Below are positions 25,358 to 34,025 of a DNA stretch of 64,000 nucleotides, piece by piece. This stretch comes from Edwardsiella ictaluri ATCC 33202. Lineage in GTDB: Bacteria; Pseudomonadota; Gammaproteobacteria; Enterobacterales; Enterobacteriaceae. The notes beneath the pieces were generated by a model that did not search any database, was not told the DNA's origin, and saw only the letters and a program-made list of their open reading frames with translations. The stretch covers positions 1 through 64,000 of the forward strand of contig NZ_AFJI01000113.1 in the NCBI RefSeq assembly GCF_000264785.1, in the 5' to 3' direction. A program made the position numbers and the translations under genes. The first letter of the stretch is position 1, and the number at the start of each line of letters is the position of its first letter.

Positions 25358-26725
25358 TTACTGTGCGGTCTCTGCATCCTGATACTGCGGTGGCGGCTGA
25401 CGGAAGCGGCGGGTCAGTACGGCCAGATAGCCAAGGCCGATGGCCGCCCATACCAGGCCCAGCGTCATGGAGCTGGCCTCAAGATTCATCCACAGCACCC
25501 CGACGGTTGCCGCGCCGATCAGCGGCAGGATCAGGTAGGCAAAGGTCTCCTTCAGCGTGCGGTTGCGGCGTTCACGGATATAGAACTGCGAGATAACCGA
25601 CAGGTTGACGAAGGTAAAGGCCACCAGCGCGCCGAAGTTAATCAGTGCGGTGGCCGTGACCAGGTCAAAGGAGACCGCAGACAGCGCGATGGCCCCGACC
25701 AGCAGGACGTTAAAGGCCGGTGTACGCCATTTGGGATGAATGTAGCCGAAGAAACGCTCCGGGAATACCCCATCGCGGCCCATCACGTACATCAGGCGCG
25801 AGACCCCGGCGTGTGCCGCCATCCCTGAAGCCAATACGGTTACGCAGGAGAAGACCAGAATGATGGACTGGAAGAATTTACCGGCCACGTACAGCATGAT
25901 CTCTGGCTGTGAGGCATCCGGATCTTTGAAGCGGGAGATATCCGGGAAGTACAGCTGCAGGAAATAAGAGACCACGATAAAGATGATGCCGCCGATCAGC
26001 GCCGTCAGGAAGATGGCTTTCGGGATAACGCGTCCGGCGTCCGGGGTCTCTTCCGACAGGGAGCTGATGCCGTCAAAGCCGAGGAACGAGAAGCAGAGTA
26101 TGGTGGCACCGGTGATCATCGGGATCAGGTGGGCATCCTCTGAGACAAACGGACGGCTGCTGAGCAGGGTGCCGGCACCTTCGCCCTGGGTGATGCCGTG
26201 CACCACCAGACCGAGGAAGATAATCATGATAGCGACCTGCACGATCACGATGCCGGTGTTCAGGTTGGCGACCAGGTTAATGCCGCGCAGGTTGAACAGC
26301 GTCATCATGGTGACCAGTGCCAGCACGAAAATCCACGACGGCACGCCGGGGAAAATCGCTTCCAGGTAAATTTTGGCCAGCAGGATGTTGATCATCGGCA
26401 TAAACAGATAATCAAGCAGGGAAGACCAGCCCACCATAAAGCCGACGTGCGGGCTGATCGCCTTCTGCGCGTAGGTATAGGCCGAGCCGGCGGACGGGAA
26501 GCGTTTAACCAGCTTTCCGTAACTGATCGCCGTAAACAGGATGGCAATCAGCGCAATAGCATAAGAGGTGGCAACGTGACCGTTGGTCAGTCCACTGACG
26601 ATACCGAAGGTATCAAAGATGGTCATCGGCTGCAGGTATGCCAGGCCCATCATGACTACCTGTACCAGGGTCAGGGTCTTGCGCAGCTGAACGCGGTTTT
26701 GTGAAGCGGCGGAATTAGCAGCCAT
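25358..26725 (-). CDS. plaP: Putrescine importer PlaP (YeeF), APC superfamily
   Basis: The 455-residue protein has 12 hydrophobic segments and aligns along its length with E. coli PlaP as I recall it, for example [39 protein letters not shown] and [15 protein letters not shown]. PlaP is a proton-driven low-affinity putrescine importer of the inner membrane. The start is preceded by GAGGACTGCGTC. The gene stands alone, with a 610-bp upstream region. Confidence 0.9.
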   Translation of the reverse strand: MAANSAASQNRVQLRKTLTLVQVVMMGLAYLQPMTIFDTFGIVSGLTNGHVATSYAIALIAILFTAISYGKLVKRFPSAGSAYTYAQKAISPHVGFMVGWSSLLDYLFMPMINILLAKIYLEAIFPGVPSWIFVLALVTMMTLFNLRGINLVANLNTGIVIVQVAIMIIFLGLVVHGITQGEGAGTLLSSRPFVSEDAHLIPMITGATILCFSFLGFDGISSLSEETPDAGRVIPKAIFLTALIGGIIFIVVSYFLQLYFPDISRFKDPDASQPEIMLYVAGKFFQSIILVFSCVTVLASGMAAHAGVSRLMYVMGRDGVFPERFFGYIHPKWRTPAFNVLLVGAIALSAVSFDLVTATALINFGALVAFTFVNLSVISQFYIRERRNRTLKETFAYLILPLIGAATVGVLWMNLEASSMTLGLVWAAIGLGYLAVLTRRFRQPPPQYQDAETAQ

Positions 26726-27335
26726 GACGCAGTCCTCCCATGCTCTCGACGTTTTGATTTGATGAAGCGCAAAGCGGAGAAGTCACAGGAAAACTTCGTG
26801 TGAAACGGGATGAAGGATATTCAAAGAGGGGACGGGATAAAGAAGCGCGTGCGGAAAACGGCGCGCCTGCCCCATAGTCGCTGCTGCTGCAGCGCATACC
26901 GGTGAAGCCCGGTGCGAAAGCGAATGATTGCCCCATCTAGATTTCCTCAGTCAACATGCGGGGGAACCGCATAAATAGATATTATAATGTCCGGTCGAAG
27001 GCCGGCCTCATTCATCTGCTTAATTTTTTGCACGACAAAAAAATAACCGACGTCCATTGGTCTTTACTTAATGACACAACGTAAAACATCGGCTATTCGC
27101 AGGGCGCGTATTCTGCCGTACTCCATCTGGGATGACAAGCGATGAATGTGCTTTATTAAATTTATTTTCCACCTGAAAGCTGGTTATTAAATTGTTGTTT
27201 TTTATTTAATTTATTTAATAGTATTCCGCTTTAGGTACAGATAGCCGGGTTTAATCGGTTTATCTGAAATAAATTGACATAAAACACTATTAACCTACCG
27301 GATTTCCGCCGCCGATATCGGCGGCGGGAAAGCGG
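26726..27335. other. Long AT-rich intergenic region between plaP and yegD
   Basis: No gene is seen in these 610 bases, although the gap lies between two minus-strand genes and should contain the plaP promoter and the 3' end signals of yegD. The segment 27140-27290 is strongly AT-rich. A perfect-consensus TTGACA occurs at about 27275 on the plus strand but is not followed by a convincing -10. Confidence 0.4.
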
Positions 27336-28688
27336 TTAGCCGTAGCGCCGCTGCGCCGCGCGTGCCAGTCCGGCGGTCACCGAGCCAAAGTCGTCGCCGC
27401 CGGCCAGCGGGATGCCGGGCAGCTGCTGCGCCAGAGCGCGGCGGATCAGCGGGGAGCGGGCGCTGCCGCCGGTCAGATAGATGACGTCCGGGGTGATGGC
27501 ACTGACCGCCAGCGCCGCGCTGACCTGCTCCTGAATCCGCGCCAGCGGCTGGGTAATGGCGGCCGCCAGCGCCTCGTCGTGCAGGGTCGTCTCCAGTCCC
27601 GACGCAATGAAATCCAGTGCGACGCGGCAGTGGGGCTGCTGCGACAGGGCGATTTTCCCCTCTTCGGCGCAGCGTACCAGCCGGTAGCTCAGGCGATCGC
27701 GATAGACCTGCAATAGGCGTTCTACCTGCTGCGGCTGGCTGGCATCGCGCACCAGCTCGCGCAGCAGCCGCCCATTGGCTGCGCTGTAAAAGTCGCTCTG
27801 CGCCGGAACATCGTTGATGGCGACGGCATTCCAGTAGGGCAGCGATGGCAGGGCGATCCCCTTGAGGGTACTGCTGCCGGCACCCAGCAGCGGCATCAGC
27901 TGACGAAAGGCCAGCATGATGTCGAGATCGTTACCGCCGATGCGGCAGCCGCTGTGGCCCAGCAGGCTTTGGCTGCGATCCTGCATGGCGCGCCAGCGTG
28001 GCCCCATCAGCAGGACAGAGCAGTCGGTGGTTCCGCCGCCGATATCGACAACCAGCACCCGCCGTTCATCGGTTAGGGTCGCCTCAAAGTCCAGTCCGGC
28101 GGCGACCGGCTCGAACTCAAACGCGATGTCGCGCAGTCCGGCGCGGCGCGCGGCGCGCTCCAGTATCCCCTGGGCCTGCGCGTTGGCCTCATCGCCGCCG
28201 CTGCCCTGGAAGTTGATCGGACGGCCGATGACGGCCTGCTCGATGGGCCGTTGCAGAGAGGCTTCACCCCGGCGGCGAATGTGCGCCATCATGGCGCAGA
28301 CCAAATCCTCAAACAGGGCTATCTGCTGCTCTTTAAGCCCATTGGCGCCCAGAAATGACTTGGGCGACTTTACAAAGTACACGTCCTGCGGGTCGCGGTT
28401 GTAGCTGTGCAGCGCCTGTAGGCCAAACTGCAGGCTGTCTGCATCGACGTGAATATCCTCTTCGCGATTGGCGGCGACGGCGCGCTGCAGCAGACGCTGA
28501 TTCTCATCGCTGCCGGTGGGGATGTGCCAGTGCCGGTGCAGGCATTCGCTGACCGCATCGCGCGTCGGTGCGCACAGCATTGATGGCAGGTAGGGTGAGT
28601 CCTGCTCCAGCGGCAGCATACGGATCTGCCCGCCGTCCATGACCGCCACAGAACAGTTGGCGGTGCCATAGTCAAAACCAATATACAT
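27336..28688 (-). CDS. yegD: Hsp70-family chaperone-like protein YegD
   Basis: The 450-residue protein has the actin/Hsp70 ATPase fold with phosphate-1 loop MYIGFDYGTANCSVAVMDG, phosphate-2 motif VLVVDIGGGTTDCSVL and adenosine motif YLTGGSARSPLI. It matches E. coli YegD along its length and, like it, lacks an Hsp70 substrate-binding domain. Its client is unknown. It lies 33 bases downstream of dgcE on the same strand and may be co-transcribed with it; in E. coli, too, yegD and yegE (dgcE) are neighbours. Confidence 0.92.
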   Translation of the reverse strand: MYIGFDYGTANCSVAVMDGGQIRMLPLEQDSPYLPSMLCAPTRDAVSECLHRHWHIPTGSDENQRLLQRAVAANREEDIHVDADSLQFGLQALHSYNRDPQDVYFVKSPKSFLGANGLKEQQIALFEDLVCAMMAHIRRRGEASLQRPIEQAVIGRPINFQGSGGDEANAQAQGILERAARRAGLRDIAFEFEPVAAGLDFEATLTDERRVLVVDIGGGTTDCSVLLMGPRWRAMQDRSQSLLGHSGCRIGGNDLDIMLAFRQLMPLLGAGSSTLKGIALPSLPYWNAVAINDVPAQSDFYSAANGRLLRELVRDASQPQQVERLLQVYRDRLSYRLVRCAEEGKIALSQQPHCRVALDFIASGLETTLHDEALAAAITQPLARIQEQVSAALAVSAITPDVIYLTGGSARSPLIRRALAQQLPGIPLAGGDDFGSVTAGLARAAQRRYG

Positions 28689-28721
28689 CGTTGTTTCCCA
28701 TGCCGGTGAAGGGCGGCGACT

Positions 28722-31700
28722 TTACTGCATTGTGGCGTTCCCGGCAATGGGGGCGCTGTCGTCGGCCGTCGCTCCACTGTCCAGATATGTCAGCAGCCGG
28801 GGCAGCGTGAGCGTGGGATGAACGCTGCTGCCAAACAGCAGATCGATACCCAGTAGGTTCAGGGTGGCCAGTGTGGCGGGCAGCTCGGCGGGGCCGGCGA
28901 TGGTTTGCAGGCCGCAGCTGCGGGCCTGAGTGTGCAGCCGCGACAGCATGATCCCGTCCATATGGTTGGCGTGGGCAACCCGTTCGCTGCTGATCAGCAG
29001 GTACTCTACCGGGCTGTGCTCCAGACCGGCGATATTCTCCAGACGGTGCTCAAAGCCTTCGGCAATCAGCCGACAGCCACAGTGATGCAGGGCGCTCAGC
29101 GCCGGGGCGGTTTGAGCCTGATGTTCGATCAGTGCGCTCTCCTCCAGACGCAGCAGCAGCTGGCGGGCGGGCAGCGGGGAGCTGCGCAGCGTGTCGCACA
29201 GCCAGCTGACAAACGTTGGCTGACACAGGCTGGCGGTGGAGAGCGAAACGGCCAGCGCCAGCGGCTGTTGGCGTAAGGCGGGGGCGTGGCGGATCAGTAG
29301 CTGGCTGAACAGCCAGCGCTCGATATCCTGTTGGCGCTGGTGACGCAGGCAGGCCGTCGCCAGCGCAGGGGGGCTGAGCGGTGAGCCGTCCGGACGGCGC
29401 GCTTCGGGATCCAGCAGATAAAATAGGATCTGCCGGGGGGCACTGCGTGGGCAGACGGCGCGCAACAGCAGGGTAATGGGTTGCGCCGCCAACAGCGCGT
29501 TGAGCTGGGCGGCATCCGGCTCATGTACGCCGTGAGGAGGGTGGCGGAGAGTGTCGCCCTGGTGGCAGAAAGTCAGCCCACGCCCGCTGCGCTTGGCCAT
29601 ATAACAGGCGGCATCAGCCTGGTTGATAACCTCATCGGCGAGGACGTTGCGGTGCCACAGGAGGGTCAGCCCCGCGCTGGCACCAATGCGATACACTCCC
29701 CCCTGCCAGTAAAAGCGGTAGGCGGCGATCTTATGGATCAGCTGCTCGACCATGCGCTTTCCCTGGGCGATATCGCAGTCGTTGAGGATCATGGCAAACT
29801 CATCGCCCCCCAGGCGGGCCAGGGTGTCCTGGGGACGCAGCAGGGAGCGCATCATCTGGGCGATGTTTTGCAGCAGGGTATCGCCGGCGGCGTGGCCCAC
29901 GCTGTCGTTGATGGCCTTAAAATAATCGAGGTCGAGGAAGACCAGGACGTGATGTCGTGGCGAATCGATGGCGGAGCGCAGCGCACGGCGCAGAGCCTGC
30001 TCGAAGCTGACCCGGTTTGGCAGGCCGGTCAGCGGATCGTGCTGCGCGCTATAGGAGAGTTGGCGCAGCAGGGTTCGCGTCTCGCTGACGTCCTGAAAAA
30101 CCACGACATAGCCCAGCATCACGCCGTCGCTGTGGCGCAGTTCGGCAACCCGGCTCTGTATTTCGTAGCGTTGCCCTGTGCGGCTGATCAGGCGCACGCC
30201 GTCGCTCTCCGCGCCGCCGCTCCCTTCGTCCGCTGGGCGCAGTACCGGGAGGGCAGCGCCACTGACGCTGTCCTGCAGGGTAACGATCTGCCCCAGGGGC
30301 CGTCCGATCGCCCGGCTTTGTGCCCAGCCGGTCATCTTCTCTGCACTGGGGTTCATGAAACGGACTATCTGCTGGGGGTCGGTGCTGATCACCGCTTCGC
30401 CAATGGCGCTCAGCGTGATGTGTAAGCGCTCACGCTCTTGATGCAGGGTATCCAGTAGCCGCTGCTTTTGGCGCTCGTTATGCTTGATGTCGTTAATCTC
30501 TTTCATCTGCGCCACAAAGTAGAGCACCTCCGCCTGCGGCGGGCGCACCAGCGAGACGGTCAGCAGCGTCCAGATAATCCGCCCGCTGCGGTGCACGTAG
30601 CGCTTTTCCAGGGTATAGCTGTCGATATGGCCGGCCAGCAGATCGGCCAGCTGACGTTTATCGCTCAGCCTGTCCGGCGGGTAGATCAGGCTGCGATAGC
30701 GCAAACGTTGCAGGATAGCCGCATCGTAGCCCAGCATGCGGCACAGCGCCGGGTTGAACTGTATCCAGCGTCCGCGCAGGTCGATCAGGGCCGTACCGAT
30801 AGCGGAATACTCCATGACGTTGCGCAGCCGGGTTTCGTTCTCCTCCAGACGCTGGCTCTCGCGGCGGTAGGCATGCGTCTGGATGGCGATGGCATGGGCC
30901 GGCAGCAGCACCAGCAGGATCGGTATATACAGCAGCAGGGGGGGGGTGCTGGTGATGGCGACGGCATGGCTGTTCATCTGGGCGCACAGCAGCAGTGCCG
31001 TGCAGCAAAAAATCAGGAACGCTGGCCATAGCGGCAGCGCGACGGCGGCCCACAACAGCGGCATAAGAATAAAGGTAAAGGGGTATGGCAGCAGCGGCAG
31101 CGCATAGTAACCACTTACCAATGTTATCAACAGAATAAGGATCGTCTTTAGCGGGGAGAGGCGCTTCAGGCCGCCCGCCGGCCTGGCCAGCAGTCCGAGC
31201 GGGGTGAGCGCCAGCATCCCCAGCGCGTCAGCCATAAAGGCGAATCCGGCACTGCCGGGGAAGGCATCCCGGTGCAGTAGCGTGGCGAGGCCCGCGGCCA
31301 GGGTGGCGCACAGCAGTGGAATGGCCAGCACGGCGATCAGGATAAAGTAAGCCCACTGGACCAGGTTGCCCAAGGGGGAGCTCCCGTGTAGGCAGCGACG
31401 CAGCGCCAGCGCACTGAGCAGTGCCTGCAGCTGATCGATCAGGGCGTGGGGGAGGCCATAGTGCAGCGGAGGAAAATAGGTGGGGTGCAGGAGCAGCGGG
31501 AGCAGGCTGGCGGGCAGGGCAATGCCCATCAGGAGGGGCCAGTCCCGTCGCCGACAGTGAAACAGGACAGCGGTGGTTGCCGCCGTCGGTAGCCACAGCG
31601 ACGGCAGTGCCGCGTCACTGCGGATCAGCAACAGGCTTACCAGCGCCAGCAGATAGGTTACAGCGGCAAACAGCATCAGCTGCCACGGGGCGGGGTGTAC

Positions 31701-31733
31701 CTCATCATGGATACACGGTGAATAGCTTGCCAT
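28722..31733 (-). CDS. dgcE: Diguanylate cyclase DgcE (YegE)
   Basis: The protein (1003 residues from the ATG at 31733, preceded by AGGGGC) has an N-terminal MASE1 membrane domain (about 20-300, 8-10 segments), two PAS domains (about 310-425 and 440-555), a GGDEF domain and a C-terminal degenerate EAL domain. The active site LARLGGDEFAMI is intact and the inhibitory site RPQD lies five residues before it, so c-di-GMP synthesis with product inhibition is expected. The EAL signature is replaced by QILFYLLDPE and the other catalytic residues are missing. E. coli DgcE has three PAS domains and drives curli and cellulose control. An in-frame start at 31793 would add 20 residues. Confidence 0.92.
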   Translation of the reverse strand: MASYSPCIHDEVHPAPWQLMLFAAVTYLLALVSLLLIRSDAALPSLWLPTAATTAVLFHCRRRDWPLLMGIALPASLLPLLLHPTYFPPLHYGLPHALIDQLQALLSALALRRCLHGSSPLGNLVQWAYFILIAVLAIPLLCATLAAGLATLLHRDAFPGSAGFAFMADALGMLALTPLGLLARPAGGLKRLSPLKTILILLITLVSGYYALPLLPYPFTFILMPLLWAAVALPLWPAFLIFCCTALLLCAQMNSHAVAITSTPPLLLYIPILLVLLPAHAIAIQTHAYRRESQRLEENETRLRNVMEYSAIGTALIDLRGRWIQFNPALCRMLGYDAAILQRLRYRSLIYPPDRLSDKRQLADLLAGHIDSYTLEKRYVHRSGRIIWTLLTVSLVRPPQAEVLYFVAQMKEINDIKHNERQKQRLLDTLHQERERLHITLSAIGEAVISTDPQQIVRFMNPSAEKMTGWAQSRAIGRPLGQIVTLQDSVSGAALPVLRPADEGSGGAESDGVRLISRTGQRYEIQSRVAELRHSDGVMLGYVVVFQDVSETRTLLRQLSYSAQHDPLTGLPNRVSFEQALRRALRSAIDSPRHHVLVFLDLDYFKAINDSVGHAAGDTLLQNIAQMMRSLLRPQDTLARLGGDEFAMILNDCDIAQGKRMVEQLIHKIAAYRFYWQGGVYRIGASAGLTLLWHRNVLADEVINQADAACYMAKRSGRGLTFCHQGDTLRHPPHGVHEPDAAQLNALLAAQPITLLLRAVCPRSAPRQILFYLLDPEARRPDGSPLSPPALATACLRHQRQQDIERWLFSQLLIRHAPALRQQPLALAVSLSTASLCQPTFVSWLCDTLRSSPLPARQLLLRLEESALIEHQAQTAPALSALHHCGCRLIAEGFEHRLENIAGLEHSPVEYLLISSERVAHANHMDGIMLSRLHTQARSCGLQTIAGPAELPATLATLNLLGIDLLFGSSVHPTLTLPRLLTYLDSGATADDSAPIAGNATMQ

Positions 31734-31920
31734 ATGACTGCCCCTGATGACCAAAAAGTGTATCCAACGCACGGCCCGTGGAGGTGTTGCCACTGAGGCC
31801 GTGAAATGATTTTCCTCAGTATAGTGTCGGGTTGTTGCGCCGACGTAAAATCCAGGCCTCAGCCGATTAAAATCGTACGCAATTTTCTGTTTTCCGCCGG
31901 GCTGTCGCCGCGTCGTTGGG

Positions 31921-33372
31921 CTACACGATGCCCCCTAAAAACAGCCAGGCCAGCAGCAGCAGCAGCAGGCAGGCGAGGCTGCCGCTCAGGGTGCCGATCA
32001 GCGCCATGCTGGGCTGTCGCTGTCGCCCCCCCAGCCAGGCCAGCAGGCGCGGCAGCTGAACCCCAAGCAGGGCGGACAGCATCATGGTCACAACGGTGAT
32101 CAGTACCACCAGGCTGCCTATCTGTACATCCTGGTAGTAGAGTCCGCCGACAACGCCGAGCAGGCTGCCGATGAACAGTCCCTCCAGCAGCGCGACGCCC
32201 AGTTCACGCACCACGATCGGCGCCGCGTTGGCGCGCAGCAGGTGTCGCCGGTTTAGGGCGCGCTGGGCAACGGTGGCGCTTTGCCATGCGCCGTTGGCGC
32301 ACAGGAGCATCAGCAGGGGCAGCAGCAGGGTCAGCATCGGCCACTGGCCCAGCAGTGGGCTGAGGCCGGCGCTGAGCAGGGCGGCGGGCAGCGCCAGCGC
32401 GCAGATCCCCGTCAGCGGGAGTGCACGGGCGCGCAGGCTGCGGGTTATCGGGGCGAACAGATCCTCATCGTGGCTCAGGCCAGCCAGGCGGAACAGGTGC
32501 TGCCCGTGATGACGCTGCAGGCACTGCGCCGCCTGGATCAGGTTAAACTGCCCCAGCAGCATACCCTTATCGTCGGTGACCGGGACGCAGGCGCGCCTCT
32601 CGCGTATCAGCATGGCGGCGGCGTCGGGCGCATTATCATCGGGATGCAGGCTCTGGGGCGGCGGTAGCATGATATCGGCGACGTGGCCATCTGGCGCGGC
32701 GGCCAGCAGGGTGGTCAGGGGCAGCTCGCCGCACAGGCGGCCATTGCCGTCAGTGACAAACAGCCGATCGCTGCCAGCGGGCAGTGGCGGTCGCTGGCGT
32801 AGCCACTGCAGCAGCAGCAGCAGGGCCATATCCTGACGCACGCTGTGGGCTTCCGTATCCAGCGTCATCTGGGCGCCGACGCTGTGCAGCGCGTAGCTCA
32901 GCAGGGTGCGCGCGCGATTACGCTGTTCGCCCTCCATCAGGGTGAGCATGCGCCCCATCAGTGGCTGCGGCAGCTGACGACCGAGTAGGATGCGCTGCTC
33001 CAGTGGCAGGGACTGCAGCGTTTGCAGCAGAGCCTTGTCGCTCAGGGTTGCCGTCAGCTCTGGCCATAGGCAGGGATCGCCATTGGCCAGCACCTGCGCC
33101 TGTTGGTCCTGGTTCAGCTGCGACCAGAGTGCCAGGCGTCGATCGCAGGGCAGGGCGCAGAGGATATCGCTGAGATCGTCGGCTGGCAGCGTGCGTGCTG
33201 CCTGTCGGATCTCGGCACTGGCATCCAGCAGCTGCGGATCGTTGAGCAGATGGGGATCGTCCAGACGGCCGAGCAGACCATCGCTAACGGCCTGTTCCGT
33301 CAGCAGGATCTGCAGAATACGCGTACGCGTCTGCGCACGCTGCTCTGCATTGAGGGTAACGGTGGCGGACAT
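31921..33372 (-). CDS. mgtE: MgtE-family magnesium channel/transporter
   Basis: The 483-residue protein has the MgtE order: a soluble N domain of helical repeats (about 20-175), a CBS pair (about 180-310) and five C-terminal transmembrane helices (about 325-480). The N and CBS domains act as a Mg2+ sensor that closes the pore at high cytosolic Mg2+. Conserved pore-region features such as PIVVRELGVALLEG are recognisable, but the sequence is divergent from Thermus MgtE, so cobalt or another divalent ion is possible. E. coli K-12 lacks an MgtE, and this gene sits between dgcE and yfgG. Confidence 0.82.
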   Translation of the reverse strand: MSATVTLNAEQRAQTRTRILQILLTEQAVSDGLLGRLDDPHLLNDPQLLDASAEIRQAARTLPADDLSDILCALPCDRRLALWSQLNQDQQAQVLANGDPCLWPELTATLSDKALLQTLQSLPLEQRILLGRQLPQPLMGRMLTLMEGEQRNRARTLLSYALHSVGAQMTLDTEAHSVRQDMALLLLLQWLRQRPPLPAGSDRLFVTDGNGRLCGELPLTTLLAAAPDGHVADIMLPPPQSLHPDDNAPDAAAMLIRERRACVPVTDDKGMLLGQFNLIQAAQCLQRHHGQHLFRLAGLSHDEDLFAPITRSLRARALPLTGICALALPAALLSAGLSPLLGQWPMLTLLLPLLMLLCANGAWQSATVAQRALNRRHLLRANAAPIVVRELGVALLEGLFIGSLLGVVGGLYYQDVQIGSLVVLITVVTMMLSALLGVQLPRLLAWLGGRQRQPSMALIGTLSGSLACLLLLLLAWLFLGGIV

Positions 33373-33499
33373 CGTGGCTCAATCCTTGTGATGGCTTATC
33401 AATGGGGTTAATGGGAGTCCGACGGACAGCGGTAATCTGCCATTATCAGTTCCACCGCCGGGGGATGCAACGGGGAGATCGCGGGGCGTGCGGGAACGT

Positions 33500-33697
33500 T
33501 CAGCGGCGGCTTTCGGTGTTGCTCTGGGTTACGGGTTGCGACTGTTCTACGGGGGAGTTCTGTTGGCTGCGGTGATGGTTCAGCGCACCGATAGAGGCAT
33601 ACAGCAGACGGCCAAACAGAATGATGAAGCTTATCAGCAATACGATCCGGGTCATGCGTATGTTGGTTCGTCGTTTCATCTTGTGGGTCATCATCAT
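33500..33697 (-). CDS. yfgG: Small membrane protein YfgG
   Basis: The 65-residue protein has one transmembrane helix (RMTRIVLLISFIILFGRLLY) followed by a polar tail and matches E. coli YfgG (NSRMTRIVLLISFIFFFGR) closely. YfgG has been linked to nickel and cobalt tolerance. The start could be any of three consecutive ATG codons at 33697, 33694 or 33691. It is divergent from yfgF, as in E. coli. Confidence 0.88.
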   Translation of the reverse strand: MMMTHKMKRRTNIRMTRIVLLISFIILFGRLLYASIGALNHHRSQQNSPVEQSQPVTQSNTESRR

Positions 33698-34025
33698 TAA
33701 AACGTAGGGTCTCTTATTCGGAGTTATAGGATGATTTAGGCACAGTAACGGGCAGGCGTCAATGGCCGACGATATCGGTATTATCTCCCGGTAACCGCGG
33801 CCTGAATATGATGAAGTGCTTTATTAGATAAAAATATTGATGATTATTGCGCTGGTGCGGTGAGTTTCGCTGTGGTCTCAAGGCGGTGGGCAGATTTTTC
33901 TGCCGTGCTTTTCATGATACCATCGCAGGGTGACTAAATAGAGCGATCGGGGTATGACAGGGCGCGCTATTCGCATCTGTCGGAGAGTAGCGATGAGCGA
34001 TAAGGGCAGTGATTAAGCCGTTTCC
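33698..34025. other. Divergent yfgG-yfgF intergenic region with in-frame mini-ORF
   Basis: The 328 bases contain no ordinary gene. A 7-codon open frame (33993-34016, MSDKGSD and TAA) has a strong GGAGAG site and is in the same frame as yfgF, whose own start at 34026 has none. This suggests a leader peptide with reinitiation or a small mutation at the original N-terminus. Confidence 0.45.
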
